NCBI GenBank assembly: GCA_029259595.1
Contig: JAJDEW010000168.1
Span: 1-64,000, forward strand
DNA length: 64,000 nucleotides
From: Planctomycetota bacterium
GTDB lineage: Bacteria; Planctomycetota; UBA1135; GCA-002686595
Direction: 5' to 3'
The notes under the pieces were generated by a model that ran no database searches, was not told the origin of the DNA, and worked only from the letters and a program-made list of their open reading frames with translations. The first letter of the stretch is position 1. Every line of letters starts with the position of its first letter. The translations under genes and the position numbers were made by a program. Shown here piece after piece: positions 15,413 to 25,071 of this stretch.

Positions 15413-17341
15413 TCACGGCTGGATGGTGATCCGGACCGCGTCGGTGATCCCGACGGGGATCGCCGCGCCGGGGGTCGGGTCGACCAGGCGACCCTGGGCG
15501 AAGATCTCGCGACCGATCAGGTTCGTGTTGCCGGGGATCGCGACGTCGATCCGAGCGGGGTTGCCCGGCCCGGCCCATGCCCCTCCGGTGAGCAGCCGAA
15601 ACGGTGCCGGTTGGAGCGCGATCAAGAGCTCGCCGGGAGCTCCCGGACCCGCCATGCCGAGCCCGTTTACGAGCCGCCCGCAGGGATAGTTCCCGTCCGC
15701 CTGGAACGTCAGTGCCAGGAGCGGGATCGAGCCGGGAGCCTGGGTTCCGAGCGGGTTGTCGAGCCCCAGGCTGACGACGGTGCCAAGGCGTGCATCCCCG
15801 GCCAGGACCTGCATGCTCCCGGTCGGGTTGACGCCGCAGCCGTAGACCAGGAGGGCCGCAACGGGCGCTTCCACTTCGACCAGATCGGGGAGCGTGAGCG
15901 TGCTCGTGCCGCCGTCGCCGTCCTTGACCGTCAAGGTCACGGTGTAGCGACCGACCGCGTCGTAGACGTGGACCGGAGCGGCTTCGGTCGAGGTCGTGCC
16001 GTCTCCGAAGTCCCAGCTCCAGGCGAGCGGTGCTCCGCTGGAGTCGTCCTGGAACCGAACCGTGAGCGGGCTCTTGCCCGAGGTCGGGGTCGCGCTGAAG
16101 GCCGCGCCGAGCGGCGTCGTGCACTCGTCGACGGGGTAGAGGTAGGCGCCGCCGCGCTGTCCGCGATCGAAGGGCGCGCCGATCAGGACGGTGCCCCGCG
16201 AGACCGCGACGGCGTGGCCGAATTCATCGAAGGGCGCCGCGTCGGTGGGGATGATGCGTCGGACGTGCTCCCAGCCCGCCGCGCCACGCCGGAAGACGTT
16301 GACGGAGCCCGAGCGCAGGCCGACCACCGCGTCGAAGCGCGAGCCGACGACCACGGTGTCGCCGTCCACGTCGGAGGAGAACCCGAAGCGCGCGTCGGTC
16401 GAGCCGAGGGGGTCGGTCAGCACGGCGGTCTCGGTCCAGACGCCGCGGAGCTTCTCGTAGACGTAGGCCTTGCCGCGGTTCGAGCCGAGCGCGCTGTCGT
16501 TCCAGGCACCGACGACCAGGGTCGTGCCCTGGATGCCGACCGAGCGTCCGAACTCCGCTCCCGCGCGGGCGTCGGAGGGCGTGAGCCGAGCCGTTTCGAC
16601 CCAGGTGCCCCCGATGCGCTCGAGCACGTAAGCAGCGCCGCAGTTGTTGAGTCCCTTGCCGCCATCCTTGCGCCACGAGCCGACGACCGCGACGTCCCCG
16701 TCGAGCGCGACGGCGTCACCGTAGAGGGCGTTGCGCTCGGCGTCGCCGGCGACGACCTTCTGCGTCTCGGTCCACGTGTCGCCGATCCGACGGAAGAAGT
16801 AGGCCGCTCCGGAGTTGTTGCCGTTGTCGCTGTCGAAGCGCACCCCGATGAGCGCGTTGTCTCCGGAGATGGCGACGTTCTCGGCGAAGTTGTGCTGTTT
16901 CTGGGCGTCGCTGGGCAAGAGCTTGGCGACTTCGCTCCACACGCCGCCCGTGCGCTCGTAGACGTAGGCCGCCCCCGAGTTGTTGCCGAAGCTCGAGTCG
17001 TGGAACTCCGCGCCGACGATCACACGGTCGCCCGAGATGCCGACCCAGTTGCCGAACTGGTCCGAGCTGCCGCCGTCCGAGGGGGTGAGGCACGCCGTCT
17101 TCACCCAGCCCGCAGGACCCCGGTCGAAGACGTAGGCGAAGCCGGGGCGCTCGTTGTTGACGGAATAGGCTCCGACCACGGCGGTGTCGCCGTCGATCGC
17201 GACCGCCTTGCCGAAGTAGTCGAAGATGGCGGAGTCGGTGGAAAAGACCTTCTGCGGGTCACACTGAGCAGACGTCGCACCGGCCAGGAAGGCGGCGATC
17301 CCGAACGTCCCGAGCAGCCGGGGGAAATCAATGCGTCGCAT
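15413..17341 (-). CDS. Secreted FG-GAP-type beta-propeller protein with PKD domain and shared beta-rich C-terminus
   Basis: 642 residues from ATG 17341, which follows GAGAGG at a good distance; the frame can extend 6 codons further but would bury this site. A signal peptide ends near GATSAQ. Residues about 30-410 are seven or so repeats of the form FG-AVAI-GD-AVVGA with YVYER strands, an FG-GAP-like propeller. Residues about 415-490 are a PKD domain (WDFGDGTTSTEAAPVHVYD). The last 150 residues form a beta-rich segment (VYGCGVNPTG, PLLALTFQ, IFAQGRL). There are no catalytic residues. It is probably a surface or matrix protein. The 5' leader carries a small dyad at 17389-17413. Confidence 0.85.
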   Translation of the reverse strand: MRRIDFPRLLGTFGIAAFLAGATSAQCDPQKVFSTDSAIFDYFGKAVAIDGDTAVVGAYSVNNERPGFAYVFDRGPAGWVKTACLTPSDGGSSDQFGNWVGISGDRVIVGAEFHDSSFGNNSGAAYVYERTGGVWSEVAKLLPSDAQKQHNFAENVAISGDNALIGVRFDSDNGNNSGAAYFFRRIGDTWTETQKVVAGDAERNALYGDAVALDGDVAVVGSWRKDGGKGLNNCGAAYVLERIGGTWVETARLTPSDARAGAEFGRSVGIQGTTLVVGAWNDSALGSNRGKAYVYEKLRGVWTETAVLTDPLGSTDARFGFSSDVDGDTVVVGSRFDAVVGLRSGSVNVFRRGAAGWEHVRRIIPTDAAPFDEFGHAVAVSRGTVLIGAPFDRGQRGGAYLYPVDECTTPLGAAFSATPTSGKSPLTVRFQDDSSGAPLAWSWDFGDGTTSTEAAPVHVYDAVGRYTVTLTVKDGDGGTSTLTLPDLVEVEAPVAALLVYGCGVNPTGSMQVLAGDARLGTVVSLGLDNPLGTQAPGSIPLLALTFQADGNYPCGRLVNGLGMAGPGAPGELLIALQPAPFRLLTGGAWAGPGNPARIDVAIPGNTNLIGREIFAQGRLVDPTPGAAIPVGITDAVRITIQP

Positions 17342-17388
17342 GGCGTACCTCTCTCGCAACTTGGACCGCTCCCTCGGAAAAGGCTTCG

Positions 17389-17413
17389 CAGGCCACTCGA
17401 CCAGGGTGGCCTG
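17389..17413. other. 8-bp dyad in the leader of the PKD/FG-GAP gene
   Basis: caggccac (17389-17396) and gtggcctg (17406-17413) are perfect inverted copies around a 9-base loop. The dyad lies about 50 bases upstream of the start at 17341 on the minus strand. It could be an operator, or a terminator for the incoming acyl-CoA dehydrogenase transcript, whose stop is at 17489. No T-run was seen on the minus strand after it. Confidence 0.3.
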
Positions 17414-17488
17414 ATTGCGGTCAGGTAGGCAAAGGTAGCCGGCCAGGAAGCGGCGGTCGGGCGAAAGCGGATTCGTCCGACGGAATCG

Positions 17489-19132
17489 TCAGGCTCGACG
17501 TTCCATGTCCTGCGCGACGACCCGGACGAGCTCGTCGTCGGCGTGCGCCGCGTCGCTTGCGGCGTGATGGAACTCCTGGATTCGACGTCGCAGGGCCAGG
17601 CGTGCGACGGCGAGCTCCGCATCCGTGAGCGTGCCGGAATCGATCCGAGACTGGATCCGGCCGAGCACGCAAAAGCTTCCGAACAGGGCCACGGCCTGGT
17701 CGGCGAGGCGCCGCAGGGGAAGCTGGGCGTCCCGCACGCGCGCGCCGTGGGCCGCGGCCAGGGCGCGGGAGCTCGCGCCGAAGGTCTGCACCAGCTCCTC
17801 GAGCTCCTCGCGCTCGGGGTCGAAGCAGGCGTCGAGGCCCTCGATCCGGGGCCGCAGGGGCGTGTCGGTGACCTCGCCGCGGATCCAGGGTCGCAGGCCC
17901 TGGCTGACGAGCATCATTCGCAGGACCTGGTTCGTGCCCTCGAAGATCATGTTGATGCGTGCGTCCCGGATGATGCGTTCGTACGGGTACTCGCGCATGA
18001 AGCCGGTGCCGCCCGTGACCTGCAGGGCGTCGTTCGCGATGCGCCACAGGGCCTCGGTCGCGAACATCTTGCAGCACGCGGCCTCGAGCATCGTCTCCAC
18101 CTCGCCGCGGTCCATGCTCGTGGCGGTGAACCACGTTCCGGCCTCCATCGTCCAAAGGTCGGCTTCCATGCTCGCGAGCATCTCCGCCACCATGCCGAAG
18201 CGCGCGATCGGTTGGCCGAACTGTTCGCGCTCGAGCGCGTGCGCCATGGCGAGGTCGCGCGCCAGACGCGCCTGACCGATGCAACAGGCGGCCAGGCCGT
18301 GACGGCCCGAATTCAAGACCTCGAGCGCGATCTTGAAGCCGCGCCCGCGCTCGCCCAGCAGGTGGTCGGCAGGGACGAGGACGCCGTCGAGGCCGACCTC
18401 CGTCGTCGACGAGCCGCACAGTCCCATCTTGGCCTCGGGCGCGCCGATCGAAACCCCTTCGGTCGCGGCCGGGACGATGAAGGCCGAGATCGGGCGCTCG
18501 AGGAGCGGCGCGTCGGGGTCGTCGGGGTGGGGCGTGCGTGCGAAGACGGTGAACGTGTTCGCGATGCCGCCGTTCGTGATCCAGATCTTGCGCCCGTCGA
18601 GGCGCCAGCCGCCGTCCGCGGCAGGGTCGGCCGTCGTGCGGAGCGCCGCGGCGTCCGAACCGGCGCTGGCTTCGGTCAGGGCGAAGGCGGCGATGCGCTC
18701 GCCGGTCGCGAGCGCCGGCAGCCAGCGCTGCTTCTGCTCGGGCGTTCCGAAGAGCAAGAGGCCCTTCATCCCGATCCCGAGGTGGGCACCGAGCACGGTG
18801 ACGGTCGAAGCGCAGCGGTGCGCGACCGCCTCCATCATGCGGGCGTAGGTGTACTGGCCCGCGCCTGCGCCGCCGTAGGCCTCGGGGATCGTGAGCCCGA
18901 AGAGGCCCAGCTCCTTCAAGCCCTCGATGACGGAGAGCGGGATGTTCTTCGTCCGGTCGATGGCGGCGGGGTCGATCGCTCCCGCCGCCCAGTCGGAGAC
19001 CATCGCGACGATTTCATCCGCGGTCTCGCGCGTCTCGTCGTCCGGCGTGGGGAAGGGCAGGAGACTCGCGAGTTCGATCCGGCCCTGGAAGAGAGCGCGC
19101 ACGAAACCGGAACGGGGAGCAGCGGAGGCCAT
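17489..19132 (-). CDS. Acyl-CoA dehydrogenase (long/very-long-chain type)
   Basis: 547 residues, longer than the 380 of short-chain enzymes and like VLCAD/FadE2-type proteins with an extra C-terminal helical domain. It catalyses the FAD-dependent first step of beta-oxidation. Visible motifs: FALTEASAGSDAAAL and KIWITNGG (FAD and substrate binding), REQFGQPIARFGMVAEML, and RDARINMIFEGTNQVLRMML, in which the Glu of FEGT is the catalytic base. It is the last gene of a minus-strand operon after thiolase and the FadJ-like gene, 71 bases downstream of the latter. The acyl chain preference cannot be read from sequence. Confidence 0.92.
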   Translation of the reverse strand: MASAAPRSGFVRALFQGRIELASLLPFPTPDDETRETADEIVAMVSDWAAGAIDPAAIDRTKNIPLSVIEGLKELGLFGLTIPEAYGGAGAGQYTYARMMEAVAHRCASTVTVLGAHLGIGMKGLLLFGTPEQKQRWLPALATGERIAAFALTEASAGSDAAALRTTADPAADGGWRLDGRKIWITNGGIANTFTVFARTPHPDDPDAPLLERPISAFIVPAATEGVSIGAPEAKMGLCGSSTTEVGLDGVLVPADHLLGERGRGFKIALEVLNSGRHGLAACCIGQARLARDLAMAHALEREQFGQPIARFGMVAEMLASMEADLWTMEAGTWFTATSMDRGEVETMLEAACCKMFATEALWRIANDALQVTGGTGFMREYPYERIIRDARINMIFEGTNQVLRMMLVSQGLRPWIRGEVTDTPLRPRIEGLDACFDPEREELEELVQTFGASSRALAAAHGARVRDAQLPLRRLADQAVALFGSFCVLGRIQSRIDSGTLTDAELAVARLALRRRIQEFHHAASDAAHADDELVRVVAQDMERRA

Positions 19133-19203
19133 CGTCTAGCGATCCGTATGAGAGGTACGAAGGCGGAGGGCGGTGCGCCGGATGACGTGCTTCAACGGGC
19201 TCC

Positions 19204-21414
19204 CTACGTGGAGGCGTGGAACGTCCCGTTGGAGTCCGCGAGCCCGGAGAGGATTCCGGCCGGCTGGAAGCGCCCCACGCGCGCCTCGGGCTCGGGCCCG
19301 GTGCTTTCGAGAGCTCGCAGTCGTTCGACGACCTGCTTGGCCCCTAGCGTGTCGGCATAGCGCAGCACGCCGCCGCGGAAGGGCGCGAAGCCCGTCCCGA
19401 AGATCGTCGCGAGGTCGAGTTCGCGCGGTCCGCGGACGACCTCTTCCTCGAGTGCGCGCGCGGCTTCGTTCACCATCGCCAGGACGAGCCGGTCGATGAT
19501 CGCGTTCTCGGTCAGCTCGAGGCTGCCGCGCGGCGGCAGTTTGGGAGACAGGCCGAGGTTCACGGCGCGCCCTTGCTTGTCCTTGCGCCACACGAAGATG
19601 CCGCCGCCCGTCTTCTTGCCGAGCCGGCCCGCTTCGACCAACGGCTTCAGCCAGGTGCAGGCACGCATGCGCTCGCCGTAGGCCGCCTCGAGCGAAGCGC
19701 CCGCGTGCGAGGCGATGTCCAACCCGACTTCGTCGATGAGCTCGCACGGCCCCATCGGCATGCCGAAGTCGACCAGCGCCTTGTCGATCGCCTTCGGGTC
19801 GATGCCTGCCGCGACCAGGCGCATGGCCTCGTCGAGGTACGGACCGAGCACGCGGTTCACGAGGAAGCCCGCGACGTCCTTCGTGACGACCGGCGTCTTT
19901 CCGAGCCGCACCGCCAGCTTGGCGGTCTTCGCGACCGTCTCGTCCGACGTCTTCGAGCCGCGCACGATCTCCACCAGCGGCATGCGCCGCACGGGGTTGA
20001 AGAAGTGCATGCCGACGACCCGCTCGGGGCCCGGCAGCGTCTCCGCGATGCGGTCGACCGAAAGCGAGGACGTGTTCGTGGCGAGAATGGCGCCCTCCGG
20101 CATCAGCTCGGCGAGCTCGCCCAACACGGCGCGTTTGACCTCGAGCCGCTCCGCCACGGCCTCGATGACGATCTCGCAGCGGGCAAAGCCCTCGGCGGAC
20201 GTCGTGCGCTCGAAGCGATCGAGCGCAGCGTCGGCTTGATGTCGCTCGAGCCGCCGGCGCTTGCGCTTCTTGTCGATCTCGCGCTCGTGCTCGGCTTGCG
20301 CGGTGTCGAGCTGGCTCGTGTCGAGATCGCGCAGACGCACGGACAGGCCCTTCTCCGCCATCAGGCTCGCGATGGCCGCTCCCATGACGCCGGCGCCGAC
20401 CACGGCGCCGCGCTCGAGCTGGGCGACCGCGCTACCGTTCGGGAGCTCGGCCAGCTTCTTGGCCTCCTCGCTCATCCGGTAGATCGTGACGAGGTTCTTC
20501 GTGACGGGATTCGTCGCGAGGGGCTTCACCGCCTCGATCTCGGCCGCGAGGCTGTCGCGCAGCGGGATGCGCGGCGCGCGCACGGCGACCGCCAGGGCCG
20601 CGAGCGGCGCGGGATAGTGCCCGTGGGTCTTCGCGAGCACGCTCTTCTGCGCCTGACCCGCGATCAGCGCGCCCGCGATCGGATTGCGATCGATCAGGAT
20701 GCTCTTCCAGCCCCTTCGACCGCGGTAGCGCAGACGCTCGCGCCCGGTCGCGACGTCGGCGGCAATGCGCTCGAGGTACTCCGGCTTCGTCAGGCGGTCG
20801 ACCAGGCCGGCCCGCAGGGCTTGCTTCGCGCGAAAGGTCTTGCCGGTGAGGATTCCGTCGAGGGCCAGCGGCAGTCCGATGCGGCGCGGGAGGCGCGACG
20901 TTCCGCCCCAGGCCGGGAGGATGCCCAGCATGACCTCCGGGAGCCGCAGGTGCGACTTGGGGTGGTCGGCCAACACGATGCGGTCGCAGGCGAGACAAAT
21001 CTCCGTGGCGCCGCCCGGAACGGGCCCTCCGACGGCGGCGACGGTCAGGATGCGGCCGCGGCCGCGCCGGCCCAGCTTGTACAGCCGTTGGAAAAGCCCT
21101 TGGACCTCGCGCACGAACTTGGCGGCGACCTCGGAATCGTTGATCTCAGCGATCGCCTCGATGTCCGCGCCGGCGACGAACGACAGCGGCTCGCGGCCGG
21201 TGATGACGAGACCGCGCACGGACTTGTCCGCGGCGATCCCTTCGAGCGCCTGGTCGAGGTCGCGCAAGAGCGGTACGTCGAACACGGCGATCTTCGGGCG
21301 ATGGGGCGGGTCGAGCACGAGGCGCACGAGGCCTTCCTCGGGTCGTTCGATCCGCACGCAGGCGCCGGCCTCGGGCGCGTTGTCCGGAACGTGAATGCCT
21401 GTGAGGTCGATCAT
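19204..21414 (-). CDS. fadJ: Bifunctional enoyl-CoA hydratase/3-hydroxyacyl-CoA dehydrogenase (FadJ-like)
   Basis: 736 residues in the order expected of FadJ/FadB alpha subunits. Residues 1-210 are enoyl-CoA hydratase with the oxyanion loop (FVAGADI) and two acidic residues in GGATEICLACDR and LPEVMLGILPAWGGT. From about residue 340 an NAD-binding fold begins (GAVVGAGVMGAAIASLMAEK), then VGMHFFNPVRRMPLVEIVRG with the catalytic His, and a C-terminal dehydrogenase domain (KDVAGFLVNRVLGPYLDEAM). It hydrates and oxidises acyl-CoA intermediates. The hydratase glycine loop is VGGPVPGGATE rather than the usual GGG-E-A, a mild oddity. Its ATG overlaps the thiolase stop by 4 bases, so the two probably form an alpha/beta complex. 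Confidence 0.92.
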   Translation of the reverse strand: MIDLTGIHVPDNAPEAGACVRIERPEEGLVRLVLDPPHRPKIAVFDVPLLRDLDQALEGIAADKSVRGLVITGREPLSFVAGADIEAIAEINDSEVAAKFVREVQGLFQRLYKLGRRGRGRILTVAAVGGPVPGGATEICLACDRIVLADHPKSHLRLPEVMLGILPAWGGTSRLPRRIGLPLALDGILTGKTFRAKQALRAGLVDRLTKPEYLERIAADVATGRERLRYRGRRGWKSILIDRNPIAGALIAGQAQKSVLAKTHGHYPAPLAALAVAVRAPRIPLRDSLAAEIEAVKPLATNPVTKNLVTIYRMSEEAKKLAELPNGSAVAQLERGAVVGAGVMGAAIASLMAEKGLSVRLRDLDTSQLDTAQAEHEREIDKKRKRRRLERHQADAALDRFERTTSAEGFARCEIVIEAVAERLEVKRAVLGELAELMPEGAILATNTSSLSVDRIAETLPGPERVVGMHFFNPVRRMPLVEIVRGSKTSDETVAKTAKLAVRLGKTPVVTKDVAGFLVNRVLGPYLDEAMRLVAAGIDPKAIDKALVDFGMPMGPCELIDEVGLDIASHAGASLEAAYGERMRACTWLKPLVEAGRLGKKTGGGIFVWRKDKQGRAVNLGLSPKLPPRGSLELTENAIIDRLVLAMVNEAARALEEEVVRGPRELDLATIFGTGFAPFRGGVLRYADTLGAKQVVERLRALESTGPEPEARVGRFQPAGILSGLADSNGTFHAST

Positions 21415-22796
21415 GCCGCCATCCTCTCGAGAACGACGGCCCCGCCCTGGCCGCCTCCGATGCAGAGGGTCGCGAGTCCGAGTTCGCGATCGCGAACCCG
21501 CAGCTCGTGGGCGACCGTGAGCAAGAGCCGTGCGCCGGTGGCGCCGACCGGATGTCCGATCGCGATCGCGCCTCCGTTGGGATTCAAGAGGTCGTCGCCG
21601 AGCTCGCCCAGAGCCCGGTCGCGGCCGAGGTGCAACCTGGCGAACTCGTCGCTCGCAAAGGCCTTCTGGCAGGCCAGGACCTGGGCCGCGAAGGCCTCGT
21701 TGATCTCGACGACGCCCATGTCGGCGACCGTCGCTCCGGCCTGGGCGAGCGCCTTGGCGCTCGAGAAGACGGGGCCGATGCCCATCCGGTCGGGGTCGCA
21801 GCCGGACCAGGCGAAGCTCTTGATCGCGGCGAGCGGCGTGAGCCCGAGCTCCTTCGCGCGCGCTTCCGTCGTCACGACGAGCGCGGTCGCTCCGTCGGTG
21901 ATCCCGCAGGCGTTGCCCACGGTGACGACCCCGTCGGGCTTCTCGAAGTACGGCTTCAGCTTGGCCAGACGTTCGATGGTCTGGTCGTCACGGATGCCGT
22001 CGTCCGCCGTCAGTGCGCTGCTGCCCGGGCGCGCGCCGCGTCCGAGGTGGGGGACGATTTCCTGCGCGCCTCGGCCCGACTCGCGTGCGGCCTTGGCGCG
22101 CTCGTGACTACGCAAGGCGAAGGCGTCGGCCTGCTCGCGCGTGATGCCGAAGTCGCGAGCGAGGTTTTCGGCGGTCGAGCCCATGATGAGCCCGTTGGTC
22201 GGATCGGTGAGGCCCTCCGTCAGCGCGATGCGCGGTGCGAAGAACATCCCGGGTCGCAGGGAGGCGAGCGCCGACAGACGTTGAACGACGCTGCGGGCCT
22301 TCATCATCCGTCCGAAGAACCCGACGGCAGCGTCGTTGTAGATCAGCGGATAGGCGCTCATCACCTCGACGCCGGCGCATACGAAGAGCTCGCCGCGGCC
22401 GGCTTCGATGCGCGTGACCGCGGACGTGACGGCCTGCATTCCGCTCGCGCAGTTGCGCGCGACCGTGAAGGCCGGAACGCCCTGGGGGACACCGGCGCGC
22501 AGGGCGATCACTCGGGCGACGTTGGCCTGATCGTGGGGTTGCCCGACGCAGCCGACGATGACTTCGTCGATCGTGCCGGCGTCGATTCCCGTGCGTGCCA
22601 GGAGCTCGCGCACGGCGCGGGCTCCGAAATGCCCGGCATCCTCGCGCGCGAACGCGCCGCCCGCGCGCGCCTGGGGCAGGCGCAATCCGGCGGCGAGCAC
22701 CACTCGTCCTCGTTGGTCGTTCAAGGTTCTTGGACTTCTTCTCGATTTCAGGGGGTCGGAACGATCGGTGTCGAGCGCGGCGCCCGACCATTGCAC
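21411..22796 (-). CDS. fadI: Acetyl-CoA C-acyltransferase (thiolase), FadI-like
   Basis: Up to 461 residues. Thiolase cleaves 3-ketoacyl-CoA with CoA, the last step of beta-oxidation. The acyl-accepting Cys lies in VARNCASGMQAVTSA, the His in NPNGGAIAIGHPVGATGARL, and the C-terminal Cys in LATLCIGGGQGGA. The GTG at 22796 gives the longest form. A TTG at 22724 (NDQRGRVVLAAGLR) is as likely, because the first 24 residues look unlike a thiolase, and neither has a clear ribosome site. It is the first gene of the beta-oxidation operon and divergent from the patatin-ferredoxin gene. About 200 bases separate the two longest reading frames; no convincing promoter was identified there. Confidence 0.9.
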   Translation of the reverse strand: MQWSGAALDTDRSDPLKSRRSPRTLNDQRGRVVLAAGLRLPQARAGGAFAREDAGHFGARAVRELLARTGIDAGTIDEVIVGCVGQPHDQANVARVIALRAGVPQGVPAFTVARNCASGMQAVTSAVTRIEAGRGELFVCAGVEVMSAYPLIYNDAAVGFFGRMMKARSVVQRLSALASLRPGMFFAPRIALTEGLTDPTNGLIMGSTAENLARDFGITREQADAFALRSHERAKAARESGRGAQEIVPHLGRGARPGSSALTADDGIRDDQTIERLAKLKPYFEKPDGVVTVGNACGITDGATALVVTTEARAKELGLTPLAAIKSFAWSGCDPDRMGIGPVFSSAKALAQAGATVADMGVVEINEAFAAQVLACQKAFASDEFARLHLGRDRALGELGDDLLNPNGGAIAIGHPVGATGARLLLTVAHELRVRDRELGLATLCIGGGQGGAVVLERMAA

Positions 22797-22991
22797 TCTT
22801 CCCTACGGGCGGAATCCACGGAAGGGACGGGGACCGTGGACACGCCCCTCGGGAAGACGTTGAATGACCATCGATCGGGAAGGCCCTTTCGCTTGACCCC
22901 TGCCCGGTGCCGACGGCCCGGGTCGCGGCCGATCCCTCCCGCAAACTCCCCTTCGCAAGGAACTCCCATTCCTGACTCCCCCCGTATTCCC

Positions 22992-24104
22992 GTGACGGCC
23001 GGCCCCGCTCGCCCGCGCGCGACCTCGGCCCGCGTCCAGCCCCGCACGGTGCTCGTCCTCGGTGGGGGCGGCATGCGAGGCATGGCCCACGTCGGTGTGC
23101 TCAAGGCTCTGCGGAACCTCGGCGTGCGCTACGACGCGATCGTCGGCACCAGCATCGGTGCGCTGGTGGGCGCGATGGCGGCCGGCGGCTATTCGGTCGA
23201 GCGCATGGAGGAGATCATCGGGGGGCTGAACAAGGACGACTATTTCCGGCTCAATTTCCTGAAGCTGCTCCTGAAGGGCATGCGCGCCTCGAGCGTCTAT
23301 CGCGGCGACACCTTCCAGGCGCGGCTCACCGAAATCCTCCCCGACGTGGCCTTCTCGGACATGGAGGTGCCCTTCTTTTGCAACGCGGTGCGCCTCGAGA
23401 CCGGCGGGCAGATCTTCTGGGGTGCGCCGGGCTGCGACGAGATCAGCCTGGTCGACGCGGTCTACTCGTCGTGCTGCCTTCCGGGGATCTTCGAGCCCTA
23501 CCAGCGCGAGGGCTTCCATTACATGGACGGCGGCATCGTCGACGCCCTGCCCCTGCGCTTCGCGAAGTCCCTGCGGCCCGATCTCATCATCGCGATCGAT
23601 CTGACGGTGAAGGCGACGTTCAAGGCGCCCAACTACAAGGACCGTGTCGTCAGCACGCTCTACCGCTCGTTCGAGATTGCCGAGGAGATCATCGTCGAGC
23701 AGGGACTGCACATGCACGCCGACGATCGGACGGTCTTGATCCAGCCCAAGGTCGGGCACCTCGCGCGCTTCGACTTCAACGACGTGCCCGAGATCGTGCG
23801 GTTGGGCGAAGAGGAGACGATTCGGGTCCTGACGTCGCACGCGGCGACGCGCAACCTGGTGGCCGACGACCTCGAGCTGCCCGGGCTCTCCTGTCCCGTC
23901 GTGCCGCGCGACTTCGTGTCCATCCGCATCGACTCCGAGGCCTGTATCGGCTGCGGCAACTGCGAGATGGTGTGCGAGACCCAGGCGTACTGGACGAACG
24001 GCGACAAGGCTGAGGTCCGCAAGCTCTCGAACTACGAGTGCACACGCGATCACGCCTGCGCTCGCAACTGTCCGACCGACGCGATCCACCTGAGCAACCT
24101 GTAG
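22992..24104 (+). CDS. Patatin-like phospholipase fused to a C-terminal 4Fe-4S ferredoxin-type domain
   Basis: 370 residues. Residues 18-230 are a patatin fold: glycine loop G24-G-G-G-M-R-G30, nucleophile Ser54 in GTSIG, and catalytic Asp179 in MDGGIVDALP. These are lipid acyl hydrolases using a Ser-Asp dyad. From about residue 308 a ferredoxin-like part follows, with C318, C321, C324 and C328 (CIGCGNCEMVC) and a second, incomplete set C350, C356 and C360 before Pro. So one complete cluster motif and one atypical motif are present. Such a hydrolase-redox fusion is unusual. The GTG start at 22992 is the last good candidate before the glycine loop. It is divergent from the beta-oxidation operon, so a link to lipid turnover is plausible. 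Probably cytoplasmic; no signal peptide. Confidence 0.85.
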   Translation: MTAGPARPRATSARVQPRTVLVLGGGGMRGMAHVGVLKALRNLGVRYDAIVGTSIGALVGAMAAGGYSVERMEEIIGGLNKDDYFRLNFLKLLLKGMRASSVYRGDTFQARLTEILPDVAFSDMEVPFFCNAVRLETGGQIFWGAPGCDEISLVDAVYSSCCLPGIFEPYQREGFHYMDGGIVDALPLRFAKSLRPDLIIAIDLTVKATFKAPNYKDRVVSTLYRSFEIAEEIIVEQGLHMHADDRTVLIQPKVGHLARFDFNDVPEIVRLGEEETIRVLTSHAATRNLVADDLELPGLSCPVVPRDFVSIRIDSEACIGCGNCEMVCETQAYWTNGDKAEVRKLSNYECTRDHACARNCPTDAIHLSNL

Positions 24105-24117
24105 TCGGAGACGGCCG

Positions 24118-25071
24118 ATGGTGCGAGGCGGGGGTGCGGTCCGGAGGATGGTGCCCGCCTCGGGCGCCATGGCAAGGTTGTCCGGACGTTCCCGCGGACA
24201 GGGGCCCGAACGCACCGACCGTGCACGACGACGCTTCGGAGGCGCGCGCGCGGTCGACTCGGCGGTGCTGGTCCCGCGCGGTGTCGGACAGTTGCTCGAC
24301 CGGTCGATCGAGGGCTTCCTGCACTTCTTCCTCGTGTGCGTGGCCGTACCGCTGGTCTTCTGGATCCCGATCGACCTCGGCTCGCAGCTGATCCTGAGCT
24401 CGAACGCGTCGCCGTTCGCGGACGTCGCCTGGCTCCTGACAGGCATTCCGATCAAGATCCTGAGCGTGGCTCTGATCTGCTGCTTCGCGGGGCCATGGAT
24501 GATCGGGGGAGCGACGGACGCCCGCGCCGCCCTCTCCCTGGCGCTCTCGAAGCTCCTCGGAATCGCCGTCGTGACGGTCCTGGCCAACACGCTCCTGGTC
24601 GGTTCGTGCTGCTTGTGTCCGCCCATCGGCCTCAGCCTCTTCTGGCTGGTCAGCGCGGCGGCGCCGATCTACGTCCTGGAGAACCGCGGCTTCTTCGAGT
24701 CGATCGCGCGCAGTGCGAACCTGGTGCGCGGGTGGGCGAACCTGGGACGCTGGCTCGGGCTCATCGGTGTCGGCACGTGCATCGTGATTCCGCTGACCGG
24801 CTTCGCGACCGCTCTCGAGGACCCCGAGGTCGTCGAGCAACTGCGCGAAGTCCTGCACGTCGACGGCTGGCTCTACGACGTGTCCTGCTCGCTCCTGCGA
24901 TCGTTCGTCAATGCGAGCGTTTCTGCCCTCTTCACCTTCATGAACCTGGCCTTCTACGTCGACTGCCGCGTGCGCAAGGAAGGCCTGGCCCTGCGCGGGC
25001 AGCTCGACGAGCTCGTGGAGCGAGCGCGCTCGGGCAAGTCGGCGGGCAGCCTCGGCGGGGGACGCGCATGA
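24118..25071 (+). CDS. Multi-pass membrane protein opening the DUF4129/MoxR cluster
   Basis: 317 residues. After a basic N-terminal stretch comes LVPRGVGQLLDRSIEGFLHF, a motif seen at the start of membrane proteins resembling the GPDPase membrane domain, followed by about five hydrophobic helices and a charged C-terminal helix (QLDELVERARSGKSAG). A later ATG (24181 region and beyond) is possible because the first 40 residues look unstructured. The next gene overlaps by 4 bases (ATGA). It has no catalytic motif. From position it probably belongs to the membrane part of the MoxR/DUF58 system. Confidence 0.75.
   Translation: MVRGGGAVRRMVPASGAMARLSGRSRGQGPERTDRARRRFGGARAVDSAVLVPRGVGQLLDRSIEGFLHFFLVCVAVPLVFWIPIDLGSQLILSSNASPFADVAWLLTGIPIKILSVALICCFAGPWMIGGATDARAALSLALSKLLGIAVVTVLANTLLVGSCCLCPPIGLSLFWLVSAAAPIYVLENRGFFESIARSANLVRGWANLGRWLGLIGVGTCIVIPLTGFATALEDPEVVEQLREVLHVDGWLYDVSCSLLRSFVNASVSALFTFMNLAFYVDCRVRKEGLALRGQLDELVERARSGKSAGSLGGGRA

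Noticed and set aside
19573-22107. An 844-codon plus-strand frame across fadJ and thiolase
   Set aside because: It is antisense to two clear enzymes, with shadow-type composition and no motif.
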